From the NCBI RefSeq assembly GCF_900142825.1, contig NZ_FRCH01000001.1, positions 62,001 through 126,000 on the forward strand: a stretch of DNA of 64,000 bases, given 5' to 3'. Position numbers and translations under genes: made by a program. Origin of the DNA: Rhodanobacter sp. OK091. GTDB taxonomy: Bacteria; Pseudomonadota; Gammaproteobacteria; Xanthomonadales; Rhodanobacteraceae. A model generated the notes under the pieces. It was given only the letters and a program-made list of their open reading frames with translations, was not told the origin of the DNA and did no database searches. Below are positions 33,680 to 41,680 of this stretch, one piece after another (position 1 is the first letter of the stretch; each line of letters begins with the position of its first letter).

Positions 33680-34282
33680 TCAACCTCGCCTCGTATTCGA
33701 TGCTTTTGCGGTTTTCTTCTGGACGGCCAGGCGCGCATCGCGTGCCTCGTCGACCAGCCGGATGAATTGCTGGACAGCCTGCGTGGTCCGCTTTCTGTCG
33801 CCGGTGCTCATCAGTTCCAGAAACAGGCCGTCGAACACGGCACCCAGCAAGGTGACCATGGCCGGGGTCCGCTCCGCCTCGGGCAACGCCGTCGCGATCA
33901 GCTCCGACCAGTTCGAGGTATTGCGCTGCAGGTAGTGCCCGTAGGCGGCGGGATTCTGCACGGCAAGGATCTGCAGCTCATAGAGCAGCTTCAGGTAGGG
34001 ATAGTTTTCGTCCGCGATCGCCCAGTCCCAGAACAGTTTCAACGGCCGCCCTGACTGCCCTGCCCGCCGTTCGATCATGCCGCCGAAGGACATCCGCAGA
34101 CGCGTCTGCATGCTGTCCAGCACCTCGGTCAGCAGACCTTCCTTTGATTCGAAGTGATAGATGAGCAGGCGCGCGCTGGTACCCAGCGCATCGGCAAGCG
34201 GCCTCAACGAGAGATCGGACAGGCCATGTTCGAGCAGGTAGGCGACCAGCTCGTCGGTCAGGATTTCTTTTCGTGTCTGCAT
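33680..34282 (-). CDS. TetR-family transcriptional regulator
   Basis: A 200-residue repressor with an N-terminal helix-turn-helix (LSLRPLADALGTSARLLIYHFESKEGLL) and a ligand-binding C-terminal region without assigned ligand. It precedes the CPBP protease gene by four bases. Its promoter and start codon lie inside two adjacent 16-bp palindromes (34282-34313), so autorepression, and control of the protease gene with it, is very likely. Confidence 0.92.
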   Translation of the reverse strand: MQTRKEILTDELVAYLLEHGLSDLSLRPLADALGTSARLLIYHFESKEGLLTEVLDSMQTRLRMSFGGMIERRAGQSGRPLKLFWDWAIADENYPYLKLLYELQILAVQNPAAYGHYLQRNTSNWSELIATALPEAERTPAMVTLLGAVFDGLFLELMSTGDRKRTTQAVQQFIRLVDEARDARLAVQKKTAKASNTRRG

Positions 34283-34319
34283 GTAACAGACGTTACATGT
34301 AACACTCGTTACATGTCAA
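34282..34319 (-). promoter_or_regulatory. Promoter and tandem operator of the tetR-CPBP operon
   Basis: Two consecutive palindromes of form TGTAAC-N4-GTTACA occupy 34282-34297 and 34298-34313. On the minus strand TTGACA (34319-34314) and TGTAAC (34297-34292) form -35 and -10 boxes with a 16-base spacer. The upstream palindrome exactly fills that spacer; the downstream one runs from the -10 box into the start codon. Confidence 0.8.
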
Positions 34320-34391
34320 CCGGTCTCGAATGAAATCACGGATCGCCTGCGTTCCATGCATCCGGCTCCCACGCGGCGGGTCATGAGGGTC

Positions 34392-35177
34392 TTACCTTGG
34401 CGTGATGCTCTGCAGCGTCTCGATGAGAAGCTGGTCAGCCGCATCCACCCGAATCAGCCCCAGGCGCGGGTATTCGAGATCACGGATGACGAACACCGTC
34501 ACGGTCAGCGCCACCGCGAACACCATCACCTGCAGCCAGGGCACCCGCTCGCCCTCCGCCATGCCGTAGCCGGCCAGCAGGGCCGACATCAACGCAAGCA
34601 GAAAAAGCATCAAGTCGATCACTGCCGGCGGATGGTCGCGCGTGGCCGCCAGCCGTGTAGTGGTGATATCGAACATCTCGTTGAGCGCAGACGCCACCAG
34701 GCTCAACGTGGCATTGCTGCCCGAGGCCTGCGCCGCCGTGGTGGCTTGCGTCCAGATCTGCTGCTGTGTGGCCGCGCTGTCGGCCCACGCCCTGGCAGCC
34801 GCCGCAGAGCCCGGCATGGCCTGATAGGTATCCAGCCGCTGCCGTACGTACCGGCGCATCGCCTCGCGCAACGGCACCTGCGCAGCGGTAGGCAACAGGT
34901 CGATGCGCAGGTAGGCCGTGCCGATGGCGTTGGCCTCCTGCGTAATCAACTCTCGCCGATGCTCGAACCGACCCGCAGCCCCGGAAAACGAAAACGCCAG
35001 CAGCAGTCCCAGCAAACCGAACACCGCCCCGCTCAAGGTGTTGGCATCGCCTTTGACGCCATAGCGCCCGCCAAGTACGAAGCCGGCCTGCACACAGATC
35101 AGCAAGCCCAGCAACAAGGCGATGGAGTACAGCCAGGGGTCGACAAGAGGTTGGGACATGGTGGCCTGCGCAGTCAT
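34392..35177 (-). CDS. DUF4239 (bestrophin-like) membrane protein
   Basis: A 261-residue membrane protein with two N-terminal helices (SIALLLGLLICVQAGFVLGG, LSGAVFGLLGLLLAFSFSG), a soluble helical middle containing RRELITQEANAIGTAYLR, and two C-terminal helices. This is the DUF4239 bestrophin-like layout; function unknown. Start may be 35177 or the internal ATG at 35159; neither has a strong ribosome site. The gene ends 78 bases from the tetR operator region but on the same strand, so it is not under that promoter. Confidence 0.82.
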   Translation of the reverse strand: MTAQATMSQPLVDPWLYSIALLLGLLICVQAGFVLGGRYGVKGDANTLSGAVFGLLGLLLAFSFSGAAGRFEHRRELITQEANAIGTAYLRIDLLPTAAQVPLREAMRRYVRQRLDTYQAMPGSAAAARAWADSAATQQQIWTQATTAAQASGSNATLSLVASALNEMFDITTTRLAATRDHPPAVIDLMLFLLALMSALLAGYGMAEGERVPWLQVMVFAVALTVTVFVIRDLEYPRLGLIRVDAADQLLIETLQSITPR

Positions 35178-35285
35178 GGCAAGGTGGAATAGTTGAGTGA
35201 TCAGATCACATCTTTGGATGTGGATGGCCGGAAGTTCTCATTTGCGACGAAAATGCTTCCGCCCCTTGTCCGCGCACAGGCAAAT

Positions 35286-35963
35286 CTACGTCCGACTCAG
35301 CGACCAGAACGCGATGTCACGGCGGAGACGATAGCCGGCCTGTTCGTACAGCGACTTTGCGCGCGGGTTCTGGTGGCTCACATGAAGAAACGGCAGGCGT
35401 CCGCGTTCGAGATTGTCGTTCGACAGCAGCGCCAGCAGGCGGCGCGCATAGCCGCGGCCGTTGAAGTCGGGATGCGTGCAGACCGCGCTGATTTCCTGGT
35501 ACGCGTCCATGCCCAGGCGCTCACCGATGAGCGCCGCCAGCCGGCCGTCCTGGTAGATCCCGAAGTAACGGCCCAGCTCCATCGTGCGCGGACGGAAATA
35601 ATGCGGATACACCAGCGCGGTCAACGCCAGCACATCGGCGTGATGCGCCTCGGACAGCTCGATCACTTGCGGCCCGTCGATCACCGTCATCGGAGCCGTG
35701 CAAACCATCTGCGCCAGTGGGCCATAAGCCTCGATACGCCATCCGCCCGGCAGCGCCGGCGCCACGCCAAGCAGGTAGACGGACTCACCAGGATCGATCA
35801 GCGATTCTAGTGCCTCAGCTACGTCCACCTGCGCGTTCGCCACACCCAGGAACGGCGCGAACTCCGCCGGATAGCGCGCCGCATCGCCGTGGCTCCGCGC
35901 CAGCGCGCGATGGCGGCTGCGCAGTGAAGACCAGAACGGATTGTCGAGTTCGGTGGCGGTCAT
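35286..35963 (-). CDS. GNAT-family N-acetyltransferase
   Basis: A 225-residue protein whose C-terminal half is a GNAT domain of FR47 type: EISAVCTHPDFNGRGYARRLL carries the acetyl-CoA pyrophosphate loop, followed by LPFLHVSHQNPRAKSLYEQAGY. The N-terminal half (about 1-110) is a divergent GNAT-like segment, as in other fused pairs. The substrate is unknown. It stands alone between the DUF4239 gene and the M23 peptidase gene. Confidence 0.85.
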   Translation of the reverse strand: MTATELDNPFWSSLRSRHRALARSHGDAARYPAEFAPFLGVANAQVDVAEALESLIDPGESVYLLGVAPALPGGWRIEAYGPLAQMVCTAPMTVIDGPQVIELSEAHHADVLALTALVYPHYFRPRTMELGRYFGIYQDGRLAALIGERLGMDAYQEISAVCTHPDFNGRGYARRLLALLSNDNLERGRLPFLHVSHQNPRAKSLYEQAGYRLRRDIAFWSLSRT

Positions 35964-36133
35964 TCCGCAATGCTGTCCAATCGACTGTAGGCGGAAAAGT
36001 CTGCCATGAACAGAGTAGATAGTTGAGCACTTTCAACTGGCGACGTGCCTCGCGATACGGTGATCACGCAGCGCTCTTCTGCGGGCCGGGGCCGTCCCGG
36101 CTTTCCTCTGAACCGCTTCAGCCCCTTCAGTCA

Positions 36134-37309
36134 TCAGTGAGACGCCGGAAATCCAATCACCATATCGTTCAATGGCAGCTGTGCCTGGCGACGCAAGGTA
36201 GCTGCCGGCGTCCACGGTTCGCCCTGCCCGAACACCTGCGCCTCGGTCTCCGGCCCCAGCAGATCGAAATGGTCGAAGACAAACGGCAGGCCTTCCGAAC
36301 CTTCGAATGCCGCGGCATTGGAAAGCTGGAAATGCAGATGCGGAGCCGCGGAATTGCCGGACTGGCCCAGGCGTCCCAGCAGCTGTCCACGGCGAACACG
36401 TTCGCCCACGTGCACCTTCACGCTGCCGCGCTGCAGGTGTGCATAACCGGCGTACACGCCGGGCTCAATCTCCAGCACCACGTAGTTGCCGAACAAGCCA
36501 TGCGCCGTCAGCGACTCGGGCTCCGCCTGCGGAGTCAGCGGCGGATGCTCCACCTGCCCGTCGCGCATGTCGCGCACGACGCCATCGGCCACCGCAAGCA
36601 CGTCCGCACCGTAGCCGATCCAGTCGGCATGGTGCGACTTGCCGATATCCTTCACGTCCGCACGCATCGCATGACCCTGCGGATCGATTCCCACCAGGTC
36701 CAGCGCATAACGCTGCGGAATGGTCACCTGCCCGTTCACCGCCACCAGACTGCCCCAGTGGTGCGAATGGGCGTCGCCAGGCCCTTCGTGCGCCAGCCAG
36801 AGCCCACCGCGCAACGGCGGCCCGATCAGCATGGGCGCATCGGTGTTCAACGCCACGCTTACGCCATCGAGCAATGCGATGCCATGCTTCGCCGTGGCGA
36901 ATACCATCCGGTGGCGCAATGTGCGCGGTAGCTCGCTACTTGCCGGCAGGGTCAGCCAGACATAGATCACCACACGCTTGCCGGCTTCGATGGTCACCGG
37001 CGCATGCTCGGCCGGCGCGGGTCGGCTCATTGCCGCCAGCTCGACAGCGCCGAAGCTGGCGAGCGGCGCGCGGCCATCGTCCGCGTAGACCTCCAGACTC
37101 TGCGGCATCAGCGGACCGGTATCGCCGTAGATGCTGGTGACATGCAGTTCGTAGGCGAGATGCTTCAGCTCATCGCTGCCGACAAACGCCGCCGGAGCAA
37201 ACGGTACGCGCGCCTCCACCGGTGCCAATGCCTGCTGCGCAACGGCCAGGGAAGTCCAGCAGAACAACACTGCAAACAGCCCGCGGGCAAAGCTTCCATC
37301 CATCGACAT
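36134..37309 (-). CDS. Exported M23 (LytM) metallopeptidase
   Basis: A 391-residue protein with a signal peptide (GLFAVLFCWTSLAVA, cleavage near VAQQ), an N-terminal domain of about 150 residues of unknown type, and a C-terminal M23 domain. Zinc-site elements GDAHSHHWGSL, YAGYAHLQRGS and the HxH of APHLHFQL are present, so unlike the NlpD-like protein at 9296 it looks catalytically competent. AGGGAG lies six bases before the ATG at 37309. Targets could be peptidoglycan or small peptides. Confidence 0.85.
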   Translation of the reverse strand: MSMDGSFARGLFAVLFCWTSLAVAQQALAPVEARVPFAPAAFVGSDELKHLAYELHVTSIYGDTGPLMPQSLEVYADDGRAPLASFGAVELAAMSRPAPAEHAPVTIEAGKRVVIYVWLTLPASSELPRTLRHRMVFATAKHGIALLDGVSVALNTDAPMLIGPPLRGGLWLAHEGPGDAHSHHWGSLVAVNGQVTIPQRYALDLVGIDPQGHAMRADVKDIGKSHHADWIGYGADVLAVADGVVRDMRDGQVEHPPLTPQAEPESLTAHGLFGNYVVLEIEPGVYAGYAHLQRGSVKVHVGERVRRGQLLGRLGQSGNSAAPHLHFQLSNAAAFEGSEGLPFVFDHFDLLGPETEAQVFGQGEPWTPAATLRRQAQLPLNDMVIGFPASH

Positions 37310-37398
37310 CGTGATCTCCCTGGCACACGCCGGAACGGCGGCACCTCAGCGTAATTCAGAGCGAACCTCCGAAGCGACCGTCCGGAAATTCGGCGAGA

Positions 37399-37548
37399 TC
37401 AGCTGGCCGAGACCGTCGTCGCCGCCACCGGTGCGTGGCTGGCAGCCACGCTGGTTGTCGGCGATGTCAGCATGGCGCCGACGACCAGCACGCAGATCAG
37501 CAGGCAGGCACCGAAAAGGCTTTGCAGCATCAGGGATTCGAATTTCAT
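37399..37548 (-). CDS. Small single-helix membrane protein (49 residues)
   Basis: The start at 37548 has AGGAGA six bases upstream, better than any longer start in the frame. The product is a short basic/acidic N-terminus, one transmembrane helix (LFGACLLICVLVVGAML) and an Ala/Thr/Ser-rich tail ending in VSAS. Function unknown. It is upstream of the M23 peptidase gene on the same strand (89 bases). Confidence 0.6.
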   Translation of the reverse strand: MKFESLMLQSLFGACLLICVLVVGAMLTSPTTSVAASHAPVAATTVSAS

Positions 37549-37910
37549 GGCGGTTCTCCTTGAGTGAGTGAATGAAGCTTTCAAGAATGGAATGGCAAAC
37601 GTCGTGCCAATGGCCACGGAACCCGGGAGCCCGCATTGCCAAGCCATTTCTTTCTTCGCACTCTGAGAAGGCAGCCTGTCCGCGGACAATCGCGATGGTG
37701 TCCGGACAACACGCGCGGACGAGATATCGCTTGCGACATCACCGCCGCGTGCCAGCGCCATATTCCAGCGATGAGCGACCCTGCCCAACCGTGCCGCGTG
37801 GGGCCGCCGGGAGTCTTGTCGTGCCGGTTTTTCTCTCCGGGGCCGACACCCCCGCCTCCCAAATTCAACGCTCGATGACCACCTCGATGCGCCCGGGATC
37901 AACCGCCGTG
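37549..37910. other. Gene-free region with paired palindromes
   Basis: No convincing gene is seen. Two related palindromes, TGTCCGCGGACA (37677-37688) and TGTCCGGACA (37699-37708), have centres 21 bases apart, about two helical turns, on the upstream side of the 49-residue protein gene. This looks like a two-site operator for an unidentified regulator. Confidence 0.5.
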
Positions 37911-38387
37911 TCAGCTGGTGTGATCCAGGATGATCTTCCAGCCGTCGGAAGTCTTTTCCCATAGCAGCGAGAACACGCCGTCGTCCTTGCTGGTCTCGCC
38001 GTGCGCGGTGCGATCCAGATGGAAGCGCCCGGTCACCGCGGCGTAGCGCACCTCGCCGCCGGCATCCGGCAATAGGCGTACGTCGAGGGCGGAGAACGTG
38101 AGCCGCCCCATCTGCTCCTTACTGGCATAGTGTTTGCGATAGCTGTCGAGAATCGTGCGGTAGCCTTTGCGCACGCTGGTGCCGACGAAGGTCGTGTCGG
38201 GCGCGTCTTTGTATCCGCGCATGTAGTCTGAAACATCGCCGCGATTCCACGCCGCCTGCTGCTGATCCATCACCTGCCGGATGGCAGCTGCGTCATCGAC
38301 CGTTGCCGCCATGGTCGAACCGGCACGGCAAAGGCCGGTCGCCGCAAGCAGAATCCCGAGCAAGAGGTAAAACCATCGTCCAGTCAT
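37911..38387 (-). CDS. Exported NTF2-like (SgcJ/DUF4440-type) protein
   Basis: A 158-residue protein with a signal peptide (FYLLLGILLAATGLCRA) and an NTF2-like fold domain: AAAIRQVMDQQQAAWNRGDVSDYMRGY then GYRTILDSYRKHY and a C-terminal strand DGWKIILDHTS. Family members are ketosteroid-isomerase-like binding or catalytic domains; no specific function can be given. The start at 38387 has GGAG seven bases upstream. A second exported NTF2-like protein is at 47461. Confidence 0.78.
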   Translation of the reverse strand: MTGRWFYLLLGILLAATGLCRAGSTMAATVDDAAAIRQVMDQQQAAWNRGDVSDYMRGYKDAPDTTFVGTSVRKGYRTILDSYRKHYASKEQMGRLTFSALDVRLLPDAGGEVRYAAVTGRFHLDRTAHGETSKDDGVFSLLWEKTSDGWKIILDHTS

Positions 38388-38520
38388 TGCGTGCTCCGTC
38401 GTGAGGTGATTACTTCGTCGACTACGACACTGTATTAGCAATCTGCCAACACTGGATGCATCGCCGGATAACGTTGACGGGCGCAGGCTCTTGATTTCAC
38501 CACCAACGGAGCACCGGATC

Positions 38521-38991
38521 ATGTCAGTCAAAGCCATTCCCACCGGCTATCACAGCATCACGCCGTCCGTCGTCGTCGACAACGCCGCCAAGGCACTGAA
38601 GTTCTATCACGATGCGCTCGGCGCCAAGGAAACCTACCGCCTGCCCATCGGCGACAAGATCGGCCATGCCGAAATCCAGATCGGCGATTCGCGTCTCATG
38701 CTATCGGATGAAATGCCGCAATTCGATGCGCTCGGGCCGAAGACCCGCGGCGGCGCGACCGGCAGTTTCATGATCTATGTTTCCGACGTAGACGCTGCCC
38801 TCGATCGCGCCGTGAAAGCCGGCGCCAAACTCCTGCAACCGGCAGAAAACCAGTTCTGGGGCGATCGGGTAGGCACCGTCGTCGACCCGTTCGGCCACAA
38901 ATGGATGCTGGGCACGCACATCGAAGATGTCAGCGAAGAGGAGATGAAACGGCGCGGAGCCGAATGGGCCAAATCGCAGAAGATGCACTGA
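38521..38991 (+). CDS. VOC-family (glyoxalase/PhnB-like) protein
   Basis: A 156-residue vicinal-oxygen-chelate protein with the paired beta-alpha-beta modules typical of PhnB-like members: HSITPSVVVDNAAKALKFY, IGHAEIQIGDSRLMLSDE, MIYVSDVDAALDRAVKAGAK and DPFGHKWMLGTHIEDVS. GGAG precedes the ATG at 38521, which was chosen over the longer frame. Such proteins bind or transform small electrophiles or antibiotics; the substrate is unknown. Confidence 0.85.
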   Translation: MSVKAIPTGYHSITPSVVVDNAAKALKFYHDALGAKETYRLPIGDKIGHAEIQIGDSRLMLSDEMPQFDALGPKTRGGATGSFMIYVSDVDAALDRAVKAGAKLLQPAENQFWGDRVGTVVDPFGHKWMLGTHIEDVSEEEMKRRGAEWAKSQKMH

Positions 38992-39161
38992 GTCATTTCG
39001 CCTTCGTCCACGCGCGGAGTGGACCCGACTTGGACGTCAAAGCAGGTTCGGGGCGGTGAGGCCACCGCTCCGGGGTTGGAATGCGTCCAGGTTTGGCATG
39101 CCGTCGCGCACTGGGTCGCACCAGATGGCTATCAGCGAACCCGTCATGGTTCGCGAAAGAG

Positions 39162-39210
39162 CAACCTTAAAGTTGCATTTTTGCGAATCGTGGCGCATGC
39201 TCATATGCAA
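39162..39210 (+). promoter_or_regulatory. Candidate promoter and operator of the SRPBCC-arsR operon
   Basis: The palindrome GCAAC-N6-GTTGC (39162-39177) lies directly upstream of a possible promoter TTGCGA (39182-39187), 17 bases, TATGCA (39205-39210). The downstream gene pair encodes an ArsR-type repressor, for which such a dyad would be a natural operator. The -10 match is weak. Confidence 0.45.
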
Positions 39211-39224
39211 CCAGGAGGTGGCAT

Positions 39225-39683
39225 ATGAGCGATCGCATCGAAAAACACATCCAGCTGAAAGCGCCAGTGTCGCGTGTATGGCGCGCACTGACAGACTACC
39301 GCGAATTCGGCGCGTGGTTCTGCGTCAAGCTTGACGGGCCGTTCGTGCCCGGCAAGGAAGCTGTCGGCCAGATCACGTATCCGGGCTACGAGCACGTCAC
39401 CTGGCGGGCCGTGGTGCAACGGATCGAGCCGGAGCAGTTGTTTTCCTTTACCTGGCACCCCTACGCCGTCGAACCGGGCGTGGACTACTCCGCCGAACCG
39501 CAGACCTTGATCGAATTCCGCCTGGAGCCCAGCGGCGACGGCACCTTGCTGACCTTGACCGAGTCGGGCTTCGACAGCATACCGGCGGGTCGACGTGCCG
39601 AAGCGTTCCGCATGAACGACAATGGCTGGACCCAGCAGATGGAAAACATCCGTCGCCACGTCGAGGAAAGCCATGGCAGCTAG
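39225..39683 (+). CDS. SRPBCC (AHSA1-type) protein
   Basis: A 152-residue START-like protein of the AHSA1 family: IEKHIQLKAPVSRVWRALTDYREFGAWFCVKLD at the N-terminus, a central beta-sheet, and the C-terminal helix NDNGWTQQMENIRRHVE. It overlaps the arsR-type gene by 11 bases; this pairing is common in bacteria and usually means the regulator controls the pair. AGGAGG lies upstream of the ATG. Ligand unknown. Confidence 0.88.
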   Translation: MSDRIEKHIQLKAPVSRVWRALTDYREFGAWFCVKLDGPFVPGKEAVGQITYPGYEHVTWRAVVQRIEPEQLFSFTWHPYAVEPGVDYSAEPQTLIEFRLEPSGDGTLLTLTESGFDSIPAGRRAEAFRMNDNGWTQQMENIRRHVEESHGS

Positions 39684-40020
39684 TGCGCAAGCACGCCTGA
39701 CCCGCCAATCGCCGAAGGCCGCCATGGTGTTCGCCGCCCTCGGCGACCCGACACGGCTGGCGCTGGTGGTCAGGCTTAGCGACGGATCGCGTTGCTCGAT
39801 CGCCCAGCTCAGCGACGGGCAGCCGCTGACGCGGCAGGCGATCAGCAAGCATCTGCGTGTACTCGAGGACGCCCATGTTGTCCGCAGCGAGCGCGCCGGC
39901 CGCGAAAATCTGTACGTACTCGATCCGAAACCGATCGAGGACCTCCGCGGCTACATCGAGCTGGTATCCCGTCAATGGGACGCCGCACTGTCGCGACTCA
40001 AGTTTTTCGTGGAAGAGTGA
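39673..40020 (+). CDS. ArsR-family winged-helix regulator
   Basis: A 115-residue ArsR/SmtB-type regulator: FAALGDPTRLALVVRLS, the recognition helix LTRQAISKHLRVLEDAHVV and the wing RAGRENLYVLD. No Cys-rich metal site is seen, so it is likely a non-metal member. The start at 39673 overlaps the SRPBCC gene and has GAGGAAAG upstream. Confidence 0.92.
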   Translation: MAASAQARLTRQSPKAAMVFAALGDPTRLALVVRLSDGSRCSIAQLSDGQPLTRQAISKHLRVLEDAHVVRSERAGRENLYVLDPKPIEDLRGYIELVSRQWDAALSRLKFFVEE

Positions 40021-40152
40021 CATGCGCTTGCCAGGTTCCAGACCGCAGGCTCTCACGGCGGTGCCTTGCCGCCGTCGGATGACAATCAACCATGCAGCAA
40101 GATCGACACCCCGCGTGCACACTGCGCGCGCGAATGGACGAAGCCACTCGTG

Positions 40153-40674
40153 ATGAGGCCCATAGTGATCGTGGTGATGGGTGTGTCGGGCAGCGGCAAA
40201 TCCACGTTCGGACGGGCGCTGGCTGATGCACTCGACTGGGATTTCCTCGAGGGCGACGACATGCATCCGTCGTCGAACATCGAAAAAATGCGCGCGGGCA
40301 TCGCACTGGATGACGACGACCGCCGCCTGTGGCTGGATCACATCGCCGCCTGGATCAGCGGCGAAGAAAGCCGGGGCCGCCACGGCGTAGTGAGCTGCTC
40401 CGCCCTCAAGCGCGCCTATCGCGATCGGCTACGCCAGAGTAGCGCGGCGGTGCGCTTTGTCTATATCCGCGTGGAGCGCGGCGAGCTGGAGCATCGCATG
40501 CGACAGCGCAGCCACTTCATGCCGGCGGCCCTGCTCGACAGCCAGCTGCGGACACTGGAAGAACCCGTCGAGGATGAGGCGGCACTGACGTTGTCGGGAA
40601 ACCTCGGCATCGACGAGATGGTGTCGGAAGTACGTCGCTGGTTGCAACGTAGCGATATTCGCCCCGCCGGCTGA
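40153..40674 (+). CDS. gntK: Gluconokinase (GntK type)
   Basis: A 173-residue P-loop kinase that phosphorylates gluconate to 6-phosphogluconate. Walker A is GVSGSGKS near the N-terminus, followed by FLEGDDMHPSSNIEKMRAGIALDDDDR, a GntK signature, and CSALKRAYRDRLR. The start at 40153 (MRPIVIVVMG) matches family length; the longer frame adds unlike residues. No gluconate transporter or Entner-Doudoroff genes are nearby. Confidence 0.92.
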   Translation: MRPIVIVVMGVSGSGKSTFGRALADALDWDFLEGDDMHPSSNIEKMRAGIALDDDDRRLWLDHIAAWISGEESRGRHGVVSCSALKRAYRDRLRQSSAAVRFVYIRVERGELEHRMRQRSHFMPAALLDSQLRTLEEPVEDEAALTLSGNLGIDEMVSEVRRWLQRSDIRPAG

Positions 40675-40678
40675 CCCG

Positions 40679-41572
40679 CTACGAAAAAGGCTTCACGGTT
40701 CCGAACTTTCCTGCCTGGTAGGCCGCGGTGACCTGCTCGATTTCTTCGCGGCTAGTCATGACGAAAGGACCCGCTTGTACGATCGGCTCGTTGATCGCCG
40801 GGCCCGCAATCGCGACGAACCGCACCTCACCGGTCGAAGCATGCAGCTCCACAGTTCCGGCCGCTGCGGCCGAGACGACGATGGCTGCGCCCGATGGCAG
40901 TTCTGTCCTCTGATCGATTCCCGTTGCGCCGAGCTCACGCGCCGTCAGACTCCCGTGGCGGGCATAGAGCCAAAGATTCCAGCCAGCCGGCAATGGCAGA
41001 TTGATACGACTGTCCGCATCCAGCCGGCCATCCACGATAAGAATGGGTTCCGGGGTGAGCAGTGGAGACGTTTGGCCACCCAGGGAACCGGCCAGCACGC
41101 GCAGGCGTGCGCCAGCGCCTTCGATCACGGGAACGTCGCCAGCCCGCACCAGCATCGTCGCCGGCTCGATGCGCTTCAGACGCTGCGGCAGGTTGACGAA
41201 CAACTGCAAGCCGTTCAGCCGGGCGTGTTCGCCTTCGGGCTGTTGCGTATGCACGATGCCCTTGCCGGCCACCGTCCAGTGCAGGTCTCCGGGTTCGATG
41301 CGGTGGTCGTTGTGCACGCTGTCGTGGCTGCTCATCCAACCTTGGGTATCTTCAAACAACACGGTCACCGCCGACATGCCCGCATGTGGATGCAGTTCGA
41401 AGGTCGGACCGGTCATCACAAAATGGTCGGCAAGCACCAACGGGCTCATCGCGCGATCGAAGTCGGTGTGGCGAAATTGGCGGATATGGCAGTGCGCGCC
41501 GACGGCATGGGGCTCACGCGCGACCGCATGCGAAAAACACAGACTGCTGGACGTGGGGATGGAAGTAGACAT
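40679..41572 (-). CDS. Pirin family protein
   Basis: A 297-residue bicupin. The N-terminal cupin holds the metal-binding motif HPHAGMSAVTVLFE and the DLHWTVAGKGIVHTQQP stretch; the C-terminal pirin domain includes AIAGPAINEPIVQAGPFVM. Pirins are iron-binding proteins, some with quercetinase activity. AAGAGA precedes the ATG. It is convergent with gntK (4 bases apart). Confidence 0.92.
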   Translation of the reverse strand: MSTSIPTSSSLCFSHAVAREPHAVGAHCHIRQFRHTDFDRAMSPLVLADHFVMTGPTFELHPHAGMSAVTVLFEDTQGWMSSHDSVHNDHRIEPGDLHWTVAGKGIVHTQQPEGEHARLNGLQLFVNLPQRLKRIEPATMLVRAGDVPVIEGAGARLRVLAGSLGGQTSPLLTPEPILIVDGRLDADSRINLPLPAGWNLWLYARHGSLTARELGATGIDQRTELPSGAAIVVSAAAAGTVELHASTGEVRFVAIAGPAINEPIVQAGPFVMTSREEIEQVTAAYQAGKFGTVKPFS

Positions 41573-41680
41573 GGGTTCTCTTGTGGTAGCGACGATTCGG
41601 CGGTCTGGCGCGGATCAATAACCGGGCATAGAGCAAGCCGCATCGACCGTATGTTACAGACGGTCAAAATATCCGGAGCG

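Noticed and set aside
38992..39161. A small gene between the VOC gene and the SRPBCC operon
   Set aside because: The available frames are short and lack a ribosome site and recognisable features.
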